Assembly: GCF_015277775.1 (NCBI RefSeq)
Contig: NZ_CP063849.1
Coordinates: forward strand, 7,641,501-7,705,500
DNA from: Paludibaculum fermentans
GTDB lineage: Bacteria; Acidobacteriota; Terriglobia; Bryobacterales; Bryobacteraceae
DNA length: 64,000 nt
Direction of reading: 5' to 3'
A program made the position numbers and the translations under genes. Positions 9,227 to 16,611 of the stretch are shown one piece after another. Each line of letters starts with the position of its first letter. Positions within the stretch are counted from its first letter, which is position 1. The notes below the pieces were generated by a model, which ran no database searches, had not been told where the DNA came from, and worked only from the letters and a program-made list of their open reading frames with translations.

Positions 9227-10747
9227 CTATTGTGCGTCAATCTCCGCCACGGCGGTAGGCCTCACCGCGCGCCAGCGTTTCAACCAATCGGCGGCGGCGG
9301 CGATGCCGGCGGAGAAGGGCTGGTCGTCCTTGCGCGGAGGACATACGGCGACAAAGGCCGTGCGGATCTCTTCGAGCAGCGGGCTGGTCTTCAACGGGCG
9401 CAGGCATTCCAGCGCCTGTGTCGCCGTCATCAGTTCGATGGCCAGCACCTGCCGGGTGAGCTCTACCACCTGGCGCAGTTTCAACGCCGAGGTCATGCCC
9501 ATGCTGACGAAGTCTTCCTTGTTGCCGCTGGTGGTGATGGAGCCTGGGGATGCCGGCGTGGCCAGCACCCGGCACTCGGCCACCAGGGCGGCCGCCGTCA
9601 CCTGCAGCATCATGTAGCCGGATTCGAGGCCGGGGTGATGCGCCAGGAAGGGTGGCAGGCCTTCGTTCAGGGCCGGGTTCACCAGGCGGTCGATGCGGCG
9701 TTCGCTGATGCCCGCCAGGGCCGTCAGGGCGATCGCCATGAAGTCCATCGCGAACGCGAGATGCTGGCCGTGGAAATTGCCGCCCGAGAGAGTCTCTTCC
9801 CCGAAGACGAGCGGATTGTCCGTGGCTGAGTTCAGTTCGATGCCGAAGACGCGCCGCGTCTCTGTCAGGGTGTCGCGAACCGCGCCGTGGACTTGGGGCG
9901 CGCAGCGGAGCGAGTAGGCGTCCTGAACCCGCCGGCACGCCTGGTGCGACGCCCGGATCTCGCTGCCTTCCAGCAGGCGCCGCAACAGCTTCGCGCTGGC
10001 AAGTTGTCCGGGATGGGGGCGGACTTCGTGGATACGCGGGTCGAAGGCCTTGGGCGTGCCGCGCAGGGCGTCGAGGGAGAGCGCGCAGGCGACGTCGGCG
10101 GCTTCGGCCAGATCTTCTGAGTCCAGCAGCGCCAGTGTGCCCAGGGCGAGCATGGCCTGGGTTCCGTTCACCAGGGAGATGCCTTCCTTGGAATGCAGGC
10201 GCAGGGGCTCGATGAGGGCGGCTGACAGGGCGGCTCCTCCGCTCATGCGCTGGCCCTGGTAGACGGCTTCGCCTTCTCCGATCAGCACGAGAGCGATGTG
10301 GGCCAGGGGGGCGAGGTCGCCGCTGGCGCCGACGCTGCCGCGGGAGGGGACCAGCGGGGTGACGCCTTTGTTCAAGAGACCGCAGATGCGCCGGGCGACG
10401 ACGGGCCGGATGCCGGAGATGCCCTTGGCCAGCACGTTGGCCCGGATCAGCATGATGGCGCGGACGACATCCTCCGGCAGGGGTTCGCCGACGCCGCACG
10501 CATGGGAGCGCACCACGTTGCGCTGCAGTTGTTCGAGTTCCTCGGGCGCGACGCGCGTGTCCGCCAACAGGCCGACGCCGGTATTCACGGCGTAGACGGG
10601 GGCTTCGCCGGCGGCGAGGCGGTCGATCACCTCGCGCGCGGCCTTCATGCGCTTGACGGCATGCGGGTCCAACTCGACTTCGCCGCCGTGGCGGGCCACC
10701 TGGGCGACATCTTCCAGGGTCAACGCGGATCCATTCAGACTAACCAT
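9227..10747 (-). CDS. hutH: Histidine ammonia-lyase family (MIO-dependent aromatic amino acid lyase)
   Basis: A 506-residue MIO enzyme. Ala-Ser-Gly at residues 141-143 (GSVGASGDLAPLAH) forms the methylidene-imidazolone cofactor. The catalytic tyrosine lies in VYAVNTGVG (residue 52), and a Ser-His pair (residues 81-82, RSHACG) sits at the position that distinguishes HAL from Phe/Tyr lyases. GGNFHGQ and SLRCAPQVHG are also conserved. It should deaminate L-histidine to urocanate. Two points weaken that call: the usual QEDHVSM block reads KEDFVSM, and no hutU, hutI or hutG is nearby. A good AAGG Shine-Dalgarno precedes the ATG. Its start is back-to-back with the SpoU methyltransferase (28 bp gap). 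Confidence 0.78.
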   Translation of the reverse strand: MVSLNGSALTLEDVAQVARHGGEVELDPHAVKRMKAAREVIDRLAAGEAPVYAVNTGVGLLADTRVAPEELEQLQRNVVRSHACGVGEPLPEDVVRAIMLIRANVLAKGISGIRPVVARRICGLLNKGVTPLVPSRGSVGASGDLAPLAHIALVLIGEGEAVYQGQRMSGGAALSAALIEPLRLHSKEGISLVNGTQAMLALGTLALLDSEDLAEAADVACALSLDALRGTPKAFDPRIHEVRPHPGQLASAKLLRRLLEGSEIRASHQACRRVQDAYSLRCAPQVHGAVRDTLTETRRVFGIELNSATDNPLVFGEETLSGGNFHGQHLAFAMDFMAIALTALAGISERRIDRLVNPALNEGLPPFLAHHPGLESGYMMLQVTAAALVAECRVLATPASPGSITTSGNKEDFVSMGMTSALKLRQVVELTRQVLAIELMTATQALECLRPLKTSPLLEEIRTAFVAVCPPRKDDQPFSAGIAAAADWLKRWRAVRPTAVAEIDAQ

Positions 10748-10775
10748 ACCTTCACGCTATCCTAGTCCTTTCATC

Positions 10776-11252
10776 GTGGATAGCCGATTGCCAGTCGTGG
10801 TCGTGCTCGATCATGTACGCAGCATGTACAACGTCGGAGCATTCTTTCGCACAGCCGACGCCGTGAGGCTCGAGCGCCTGGTGCTGTGCGGCATCACCGC
10901 GCACCCGCCGCAGGAGGGTATCGGCAAGACCGCGCTGGGCGCCGAAGAGACCGTGCCCTGGGAGTACCACACCGATGCGCTGGTGCCGCTACGCATGATG
11001 CGGGCGCGCGGCTACCATGTGGCGGCCATCGAAACCGGGGACTCCGCAACCGATATTTTCGACTGGCAGCCGAGTTGGCCTGTCTGTGTCGTCTTTGGCA
11101 ACGAGGTGGACGGTCTGGGGGAGGGCGTGCTGTCTTCCTGCGATGCCCACATCCGCCTGCCGATGAATGGTGTCAAAAACTCTTTGAACGTCGCCACCGC
11201 GGGCGGCGTCGTGGTGTACGAACTGCTGCGCAAATTCCGGGAGAGACGATGA
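10776..11252 (+). CDS. SpoU/TrmH-family RNA 2'-O-ribose methyltransferase
   Basis: The protein has 158 residues from a GTG at 10776; longer in-frame starts would run into hutH on the other strand. The three SpoU motifs are present: motif 1 NVGAFFRTADA, motif 2 VVFGNEVDGLG, and motif 3 IRLPMNGVKNSLNVATAGGV. These form the trefoil-knot SAM site. It lacks the N-terminal substrate-binding domain of RlmB, so it is a minimal TrmL/TrmH-like enzyme acting on tRNA or rRNA. Its TGA overlaps the ATG of the downstream gamma-glutamyltransferase (ATGA at 11249-11252), which implies translational coupling despite unrelated functions. Confidence 0.85.
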   Translation: MDSRLPVVVVLDHVRSMYNVGAFFRTADAVRLERLVLCGITAHPPQEGIGKTALGAEETVPWEYHTDALVPLRMMRARGYHVAAIETGDSATDIFDWQPSWPVCVVFGNEVDGLGEGVLSSCDAHIRLPMNGVKNSLNVATAGGVVVYELLRKFRERR

Positions 11253-13012
11253 ACCGACTTTTTCTGCTGTGCCCGCTTTTCGTGATGCTTGCCGGAGCTC
11301 AACCGGCCACCATGTTTCCGCCCGTGCGCGGGACGCGGGAGATGGTGGGGGCCGGCAACAACTTCCAGGTGGAGGCCGGATGGCGGATGCTGACCACGGG
11401 CGGCAACGCCGTGGATGCGGGGGTTGCGGGGATCCTGGCGGCCACGGTGACGGAGCAGTCGCGCATCGGGCTGGGGGGCGAGGTGCCGATTCTGATCCAG
11501 ATGGCCGGCAAGCCTGCCATTGCGATCAGCGGAGTTGGGACCGCCCCTGCGTTGGCCATACCGGAGTTTTACCGCGCCCGCAAGCCCGAGGCGTGGGAAG
11601 AGCCCAGCCGCATGGCTCCGATTCCTTCCATCGGGCTGAAGGCCGCCATTGTGCCCGGCATGTTCGACGGGCTCATCCTGGCGCTTTCGCAGCACGGCTC
11701 GAAATCGTATTGCGAGGTAGTCCAGCCCGCGATCGAGGCCGCGCATGGGTTTCCCATTCCGGATGAGTACGCTCGATTTATCGGTGAGCTCCGCAACTTC
11801 CTGCACCTGTGGCCTGCCTCCGAGCAGTTCTTTCTGCCCGGCGGGGAACCGCCCAAGCGCGGGGAAATCTTCCGATCGCCCACCCTTGCCGCCACGTTGG
11901 AGTCGCTCTGCACCATGGAGAAGAACGCCAAGGGCGACAGGGCCGCCAAGCTGCAGGCGGTGCGCGACGAGTTCTACAAAGGGTCCATCGGGCACAAGCT
12001 GGCCGATTTCTCGCAGGCCAACGACGGGCTGTTGCGGTACGACGATCTGGCGAAGTTCCATGCCGAGATCGACAAGCCGGCCGTCGGGACGTATCGCGGG
12101 TACGGCATTTTGAAGCCGGGCTTCTGGACGCAAGGGCCCGTCATGATCGAGGCGCTCAACATCCTGGAGCGCTTCGACCTGAAGGCCATGCGGCACAACT
12201 CGCCGGAGTATCTGCACACGGTGATCGAGGCTTTGAAGCTGGCCTTCGCCGACCGGGACCGCTATTACGGCGACCCCAAGTTTTCCAAGATCCCGGCCGA
12301 GGCGCTGCTTTCCAAGGAGTACGCAGCCGAGCGGGCCAAGCTGATCGACTCCGAACACGCGTCCATTGAACACAGGCCGGGCAACCTGGGCGGGCCGATG
12401 GCGCTGGCTGCCAACACCCATGGAGCGTCCATCGACCACGACACGACCTGTATCAACGTGGTCGACCGGTTCGGCAACGTCTTCTCGGCGACGCCCAGCG
12501 GGGCCTGGCTGCCGTCGGTAATCGCCGGGGATACGGGGATTCCGTACAGCATGCGGCTGGAGTCGTTTGTTCTCACCGCGGGTCATGCGAACCTGCTGGC
12601 GCCCGGGAAGCGGCCTCGCGTCACCTTGAGTCCCACCATCGTGTTGAAAGACGGCAAGCCGTGGCTGGCCATGTCGACGCCTGGCGGCGACAACCAGGAT
12701 CAGGCGATGCTGCAGGTGCTGCTCAACCTGATCGATTTTGGGATGAGCCCGCAGGAAGCCGTGGAAGTGCCGCGGCTGCAGACGGAACACTTCTACGCCT
12801 CGTTTGGGAATCACGAGTTCAGCCCGGGCCGGGTCAATATTGAATCCCGCATTCCCGAGGCCACGGCCAAGAAGCTGCTCGACAAGGGCCACCGGTTGGC
12901 CATCCTGGGGCCGTGGTCGAACGGCTCAGCGCCCACCGTCATCCGCATCGACAATGGGGTGCTGGACGGCGGTGCGGATCCGCGCCGGTCGCGGTTCATC
13001 TTCGGCCGCTAG
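11249..13012 (+). CDS. Gamma-glutamyltransferase family protein (Ntn hydrolase)
   Basis: A 587-residue secreted protein with signal sequence (LFLLCPLFVMLAGAQ). The GGT fold is recognisable from TGGNAVDAGVAG near the N-terminus, GLGGEVPILI, and the autoprocessing site HDTTCINVVDRFGN, where the first threonine of the small subunit should lie. The STPGGDNQDQ motif completes the active site. The family cleaves gamma-glutamyl bonds (glutathione) in the periplasm; related members act on other amides such as cephalosporins. The DTT-C processing site is less canonical than the T-T-H of E. coli GGT, so the substrate is uncertain. Translation is coupled to the SpoU gene by a 4-nt overlap. Confidence 0.83.
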   Translation: MNRLFLLCPLFVMLAGAQPATMFPPVRGTREMVGAGNNFQVEAGWRMLTTGGNAVDAGVAGILAATVTEQSRIGLGGEVPILIQMAGKPAIAISGVGTAPALAIPEFYRARKPEAWEEPSRMAPIPSIGLKAAIVPGMFDGLILALSQHGSKSYCEVVQPAIEAAHGFPIPDEYARFIGELRNFLHLWPASEQFFLPGGEPPKRGEIFRSPTLAATLESLCTMEKNAKGDRAAKLQAVRDEFYKGSIGHKLADFSQANDGLLRYDDLAKFHAEIDKPAVGTYRGYGILKPGFWTQGPVMIEALNILERFDLKAMRHNSPEYLHTVIEALKLAFADRDRYYGDPKFSKIPAEALLSKEYAAERAKLIDSEHASIEHRPGNLGGPMALAANTHGASIDHDTTCINVVDRFGNVFSATPSGAWLPSVIAGDTGIPYSMRLESFVLTAGHANLLAPGKRPRVTLSPTIVLKDGKPWLAMSTPGGDNQDQAMLQVLLNLIDFGMSPQEAVEVPRLQTEHFYASFGNHEFSPGRVNIESRIPEATAKKLLDKGHRLAILGPWSNGSAPTVIRIDNGVLDGGADPRRSRFIFGR

Positions 13013-13043
13013 CCTGGCGGTTGAGCTATGTTGGGAAGCAGCC

Positions 13044-14015
13044 ATGCTGCTGCCGATTTTGGCGCTCCTGATGGTCAGTCCGCCGGCCGAGACCGAACAC
13101 CTTCCTTCCGCGGCCGGATTTGTCACCATCTGGCGCACCCATGCGTTATCCGGCTCTGCCCACGCCGGGATTGAGCGAGCCTTCCTCTTGGTCCACGGTG
13201 CCGGCCGCAATGCCGAGGATTACTACCGTTGGGCCCTGGCTTCGGCCATGGCCGCCGGTGAGATCGAGAAGACGATCGTCATTGCGCCGCACTTCAAGTC
13301 GCGTGCCGGCGGCGATCCCGTCGAGGCCGGCGAGTTGGAATGGTCTGGAGGCGGCTGGGCCTCCGGTGAATTGTCCATCGCAGGCAAGACCACATCCTAC
13401 GATGTGATTGATCTGGTTCTGGAGATTCTGAACTCTTCTGAACGGTTTCCGGATTTGAAGGAAGTGGTGGTCGCCGGGCACTCGGCCGGAGGCCAGTTTG
13501 TCCAGCGCTACGCCGCGGTCAACCGCATGGAGGCCCGGATGCGCGTACCGGTCCGGTATGTGGCGGCCAACCCGTCCAGCTACCTGTACTTGAATGAACT
13601 GCGGATGCAACTGGGCGCAACCTGCTCAGAGAATGGGCGATGTACGGGCAAGTTCGTCAAGTATTGGGACGCGGCCAACTGCACCACGTACAATCAGTAC
13701 CGCTACGGAATGGAGAAGCGCACCGGGTATGCGGCGGGCACGTCGGAAGAGAACATTCTCGAACTCTATCCGCGGCGCAAGGTCACCTACATTGTCGGAG
13801 CGCTGGATACCCGCACAGACGACTCGAGCCTCGACCGTTCGTGCCGCGCCATCGCGCAGGGGCCGAATCGGAAGGAACGAGGCCTGATTTTCTACAACTA
13901 CATGAAAACGCAGTTCAACGCCGTGCACACCCTGGAAATCGCCCCGGGCTGCGGCCATTCCGCGGTGTGCGTGTTTGCCGGACCGGCCGGCGTCAAAGCG
14001 GTCTTCGGAAAGTAA
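13044..14015 (+). CDS. Secreted alpha/beta-hydrolase
   Basis: A 323-residue protein starting at an ATG 31 nt after GGT, with a short hydrophobic leader (LLPILALLMVSPP). The alpha/beta-hydrolase signature is present: oxyanion-loop HGAG near residue 53, nucleophile elbow GHSAGG near residue 150, a candidate acid in GALDTRTDD and a C-terminal histidine in GCGHSAVC. Several cysteine pairs (ATCSENGRC, ANCTT, DRSC, GCGHSAVC) suggest disulfides, consistent with export. The substrate is not identifiable; esterase or lipase-like activity is the default. It may be co-transcribed with the GGT. Confidence 0.75.
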   Translation: MLLPILALLMVSPPAETEHLPSAAGFVTIWRTHALSGSAHAGIERAFLLVHGAGRNAEDYYRWALASAMAAGEIEKTIVIAPHFKSRAGGDPVEAGELEWSGGGWASGELSIAGKTTSYDVIDLVLEILNSSERFPDLKEVVVAGHSAGGQFVQRYAAVNRMEARMRVPVRYVAANPSSYLYLNELRMQLGATCSENGRCTGKFVKYWDAANCTTYNQYRYGMEKRTGYAAGTSEENILELYPRRKVTYIVGALDTRTDDSSLDRSCRAIAQGPNRKERGLIFYNYMKTQFNAVHTLEIAPGCGHSAVCVFAGPAGVKAVFGK

Positions 14016-14017
14016 GC

Positions 14018-15316
14018 TCAGGCGTAGGTCTGGCGCCAGTCGGCCAGGCTTTTGGCCATAGTGTCGCGCACCGTCACATAACCGGGGTTGTCGTAGCGAT
14101 TGTTCTTCTCCAGCGAATCCTGACGGAGATCGTAGAATTCGTTCGAACCCTGGCCGCCGTCGCGGATGATCACCTTGTAGTAGTTGTCGCGGGCCATCTC
14201 GGTATCACCCATATCCGCGAACACCAGGTCCGACCAGGATTTCTTCTGCGCCGGTACGCGGTTCATGACGACCTGCAGGAAGTCGCGGCCGCACAAGGAC
14301 TTGGCGTCGGCCTTCAAGCCTGCCGCCGAGCATAGGGTGGGGAAGACGTCGTAAGCGCTCACGACTTCAGGCCGTGCGGCCTGGACCGGAAACATGCCGG
14401 GCCACTGCCAGATCATCGGTACGCCGACCGCCTCGTCGTACATGTTCGGCGGGTTGGAGGCCCGCCCGTCGCCCCAGAGCCCGTGCCGGCCCAGCAGGTG
14501 GCCCGACGTGCCGGTGAAGACGACCAGCGTGTTGTCGAAGAGGCCCTTGGCGAGGAGCTTGCCGGGCAAGGCGGCGAGTTGGCCGTCCAGTTCCGTTAGT
14601 CCGGCCGCATATTTGCGCAGGTTGCCCAGCGTGTCAGACAGGTATTCCTTGCCGAGCGCCGCATGCGCAGACACCGGCATGGTGCCGTAGCTCTCGAACT
14701 TCGCCGAGGCGAAGCGCGCGTGGAACTGTTTGGCGCTGCTCTGCTGGAGCAGCATCGGGCTGGGGTAGGAGAGCGCCAGGAAAAACGGGGCGTCCTTCTT
14801 CTGCTCGTCGAGGAAGGCCAGCGCCTGGCTGGTGACGGCTTCCGCACCGGAACCCTTGCCCGAGATAGCGGTTCCAGCCGAGCTGAACCCATGGCCGGGG
14901 GCGCCCGATGCGGCGTCCCACAGGCCCGCATAGCCGCAGCGGTAGCCGTTCTGCGACAACACATCCGATAGGAGTTTCTCGCTGGCGAACGAAGCCGGCA
15001 GGGCTGCTCCGGCGTCATGTAGGCCGTGCTGCCTGGGCGTCCGCCCGCTGAGCAAGGTGATGCGGTTGGGCGTCGCGGCGGGCGTGCAGGCGAAGCTCCG
15101 GACGAAGCGCGACCCGCCGGCCGCCATGCGGTCGATGTTTGGAGTGGGGATCTCCTGATTGCCGTAGCAGCCCAGGACCCACGAAGGGACTTCATCCGCC
15201 ATGATCAGCAGGATGTTGGGTTTGGGTCCGGGCGCATCGCCCTTCTTGCCGCGCCGTTGGGCGAAAAGAGGCGCAGCGGCGGCGCCGGTCAGGAATGTTC
15301 GTCGGGTCCAGTTCAT
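14018..15316 (-). CDS. Tat-exported sulfatase-like protein with atypical active-site motif
   Basis: A 432-residue member of the sulfatase/alkaline-phosphatase superfamily. The N-terminus has a Tat signal (TRRTFLTGAAA). PNILLIMADEVPSW provides the metal-binding Asp, and the C-terminal half has the NPPNMYDEAVGVPMIW and RDNYYKVI blocks. The sulfatase signature is normally C/S-x-P-x-R-x-x-L-L-x-G. Here the aligned segment reads A-T-P-N-R-I-T-L-L-S-G, with alanine (codon 15074-15076) at the formylglycine position and a CTP four residues earlier. Either the cysteine is displaced or the protein is not a functional sulfatase. It is tail-to-tail with the hydrolase, with a 2 bp gap. Confidence 0.8.
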   Translation of the reverse strand: MNWTRRTFLTGAAAAPLFAQRRGKKGDAPGPKPNILLIMADEVPSWVLGCYGNQEIPTPNIDRMAAGGSRFVRSFACTPAATPNRITLLSGRTPRQHGLHDAGAALPASFASEKLLSDVLSQNGYRCGYAGLWDAASGAPGHGFSSAGTAISGKGSGAEAVTSQALAFLDEQKKDAPFFLALSYPSPMLLQQSSAKQFHARFASAKFESYGTMPVSAHAALGKEYLSDTLGNLRKYAAGLTELDGQLAALPGKLLAKGLFDNTLVVFTGTSGHLLGRHGLWGDGRASNPPNMYDEAVGVPMIWQWPGMFPVQAARPEVVSAYDVFPTLCSAAGLKADAKSLCGRDFLQVVMNRVPAQKKSWSDLVFADMGDTEMARDNYYKVIIRDGGQGSNEFYDLRQDSLEKNNRYDNPGYVTVRDTMAKSLADWRQTYA

Positions 15317-15343
15317 CTTGCGAGCAACTCCAAACTATTTAGC

Positions 15344-16180
15344 CTACAGGACATCGGCAAAGCCGCGCTTCAGGTGGCGGAAGAACATGCCGCCAATCGC
15401 GAAGACGGCGATGGAAACGGCGGCAAGATAGAGGAAATCTTCGAGCGAGGGGATGGTGGCGGTCAGTAGCCGCTCCCGGTAGCCTTTCACGACGTAGGCC
15501 AACGGATTCCAGCGGATCAGGAAGCGTGCCCGGACTGGAAAGGCTGTTTCGTCGATAAAAATGGGGGTGATCCAGAACCAGGCCGTCAGCATGACAATCA
15601 CGACCTGGGCAGTATCGCGCAGGTACACCTGCAGGCTGGCGGCGATCCAACCCACGCCGATCGCGAAGAGCCCCAGAAAGACCGTATAGATGGGCAACAG
15701 CAGGATCAGGACACTGAAGTGTCCAGTGGTAAAGCGGACTACGCCGATGGCTATGGCAACGGCGAAGAGGTGGCTCCCCAGGGAGGACAAAAATAGAGTG
15801 ACCGGAACGATTTCCGAGGGAAAGACCGTTTTCGTAATCAGGTTCGACTGATCGAGCAGCGCCGTGGCGGAGCGTTGGACGGTATCACTGAAGAGCAGCC
15901 ACGGCAGATATCCACAGAAGAGGCAGAGGGTATAGTTTCCGCCGCAGGCCGCGCTGGGGGCGGGCGCCTTCATGCAGTACTGAAAGACGAAGACCCAACT
16001 GGCCAGGGTGACCAATGGATGGATCAGGGTCCAGAGCCACCCGGCGGCGCTACCGACAAAGCGCTGGCCGAAATCGCGGCGCACCATCTGGTAGATGAGG
16101 GCCCTGCGTTCGACCAGGACGCGCAGGAACATCGCGCCGGGCAGACGTAGACGGGGAGTCGGGATAGCTGCGGTGCTCAA
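15344..16180 (-). CDS. ABC-2 type permease for polysaccharide/O-antigen export
   Basis: A 278-residue membrane protein with six hydrophobic segments. It resembles Wzm/KpsM/TagG permeases: an N-terminal cytoplasmic lead-in (LIYQMVRRDFGQRFVGSAAGWLW), the GYLPWLLFSD segment and the C-terminal IRWNPLAYVVKGYRE motif. With a Wzt-type ATPase it would export a lipid-linked glycan or wall polymer. No ATPase or glycosyltransferase gene is adjacent in this window: the next gene downstream is the sulfatase-like gene and the next upstream is nuoA on the other strand. The partner must be encoded elsewhere. Confidence 0.82.
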   Translation of the reverse strand: MSTAAIPTPRLRLPGAMFLRVLVERRALIYQMVRRDFGQRFVGSAAGWLWTLIHPLVTLASWVFVFQYCMKAPAPSAACGGNYTLCLFCGYLPWLLFSDTVQRSATALLDQSNLITKTVFPSEIVPVTLFLSSLGSHLFAVAIAIGVVRFTTGHFSVLILLLPIYTVFLGLFAIGVGWIAASLQVYLRDTAQVVIVMLTAWFWITPIFIDETAFPVRARFLIRWNPLAYVVKGYRERLLTATIPSLEDFLYLAAVSIAVFAIGGMFFRHLKRGFADVL

Positions 16181-16209
16181 ACTTGAATTCTAGCAGGCCT
16201 GTTGAATAC

Positions 16210-16232
16210 GGACCTTCAGGTCCTTTTGAAGG
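16210..16232 (+). promoter_or_regulatory. Overlapping alternative hairpins upstream of nuoA
   Basis: Two mutually exclusive stems share the same bases. GGACC (16210-16214) pairs with GGTCC (16219-16223) around a TTCA loop and is followed by TTTT, like a short terminator. CCTTCA (16213-16218) can instead pair with TGAAGG (16227-16232). A TATATT box at 16243-16248 lies just before the nuoA ATG at 16255, so transcription may also begin downstream of the hairpins. The region separates the divergent ABC permease and nuoA. Confidence 0.3.
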
Positions 16233-16254
16233 CGTGCGGTGATATATTGGTGTC

Positions 16255-16611
16255 ATGCCCGAAGGGTATCTGCCAATCTTCATCTTCCTGGTCGTTGCGA
16301 CGCTGTTCCCTTTCATTCTTTTGATGCTCGCTCGCTTCGTCCGGCCCCAATTGCCATCGCTGGCCAAATTGGAGGCCTACGAGTGCGGTATCAAGGCGGC
16401 GTCCAACTCGCGCGGCAGGTACACGGTCCGCTTCTACATCGTGGCCATCCTCTTTGTGGTCTTCGACGTGGAAACCATCTTCCTCTTCCCCTGGGCTGTG
16501 CAGTTCAAGCAACTCGGCTGGTTTGGAGTGAGCGAAGTCACCGTTTTCCTGGCGATCCTGGTGGTCGGATACATCTGGGCATTCAAAAAGGGAGCTCTTG
16601 AGTGGGTCTAA
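16255..16611 (+). CDS. nuoA: NADH-quinone oxidoreductase subunit A
   Basis: A 118-residue protein with three transmembrane helices. The family signatures are clear: YECG in the first loop, then RFYIVAILFVVFDVE and FLFPWA in helix 2. NuoA is a small membrane subunit of complex I near the quinone site. It normally heads a nuoABCD... operon, but here the next gene (overlapping by 10 nt) is an unrelated secreted protein and no nuoB follows. There is no convincing Shine-Dalgarno before the ATG. nuoI lies about 5.7 kb away on the opposite strand, so complex I genes are dispersed in this genome. Confidence 0.93.
   Translation: MPEGYLPIFIFLVVATLFPFILLMLARFVRPQLPSLAKLEAYECGIKAASNSRGRYTVRFYIVAILFVVFDVETIFLFPWAVQFKQLGWFGVSEVTVFLAILVVGYIWAFKKGALEWV

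Noticed and set aside
11012-12892. 626-codon minus-strand open frame across the GGT gene
   Set aside because: Antisense shadow of a confidently identified gene; no family motif.
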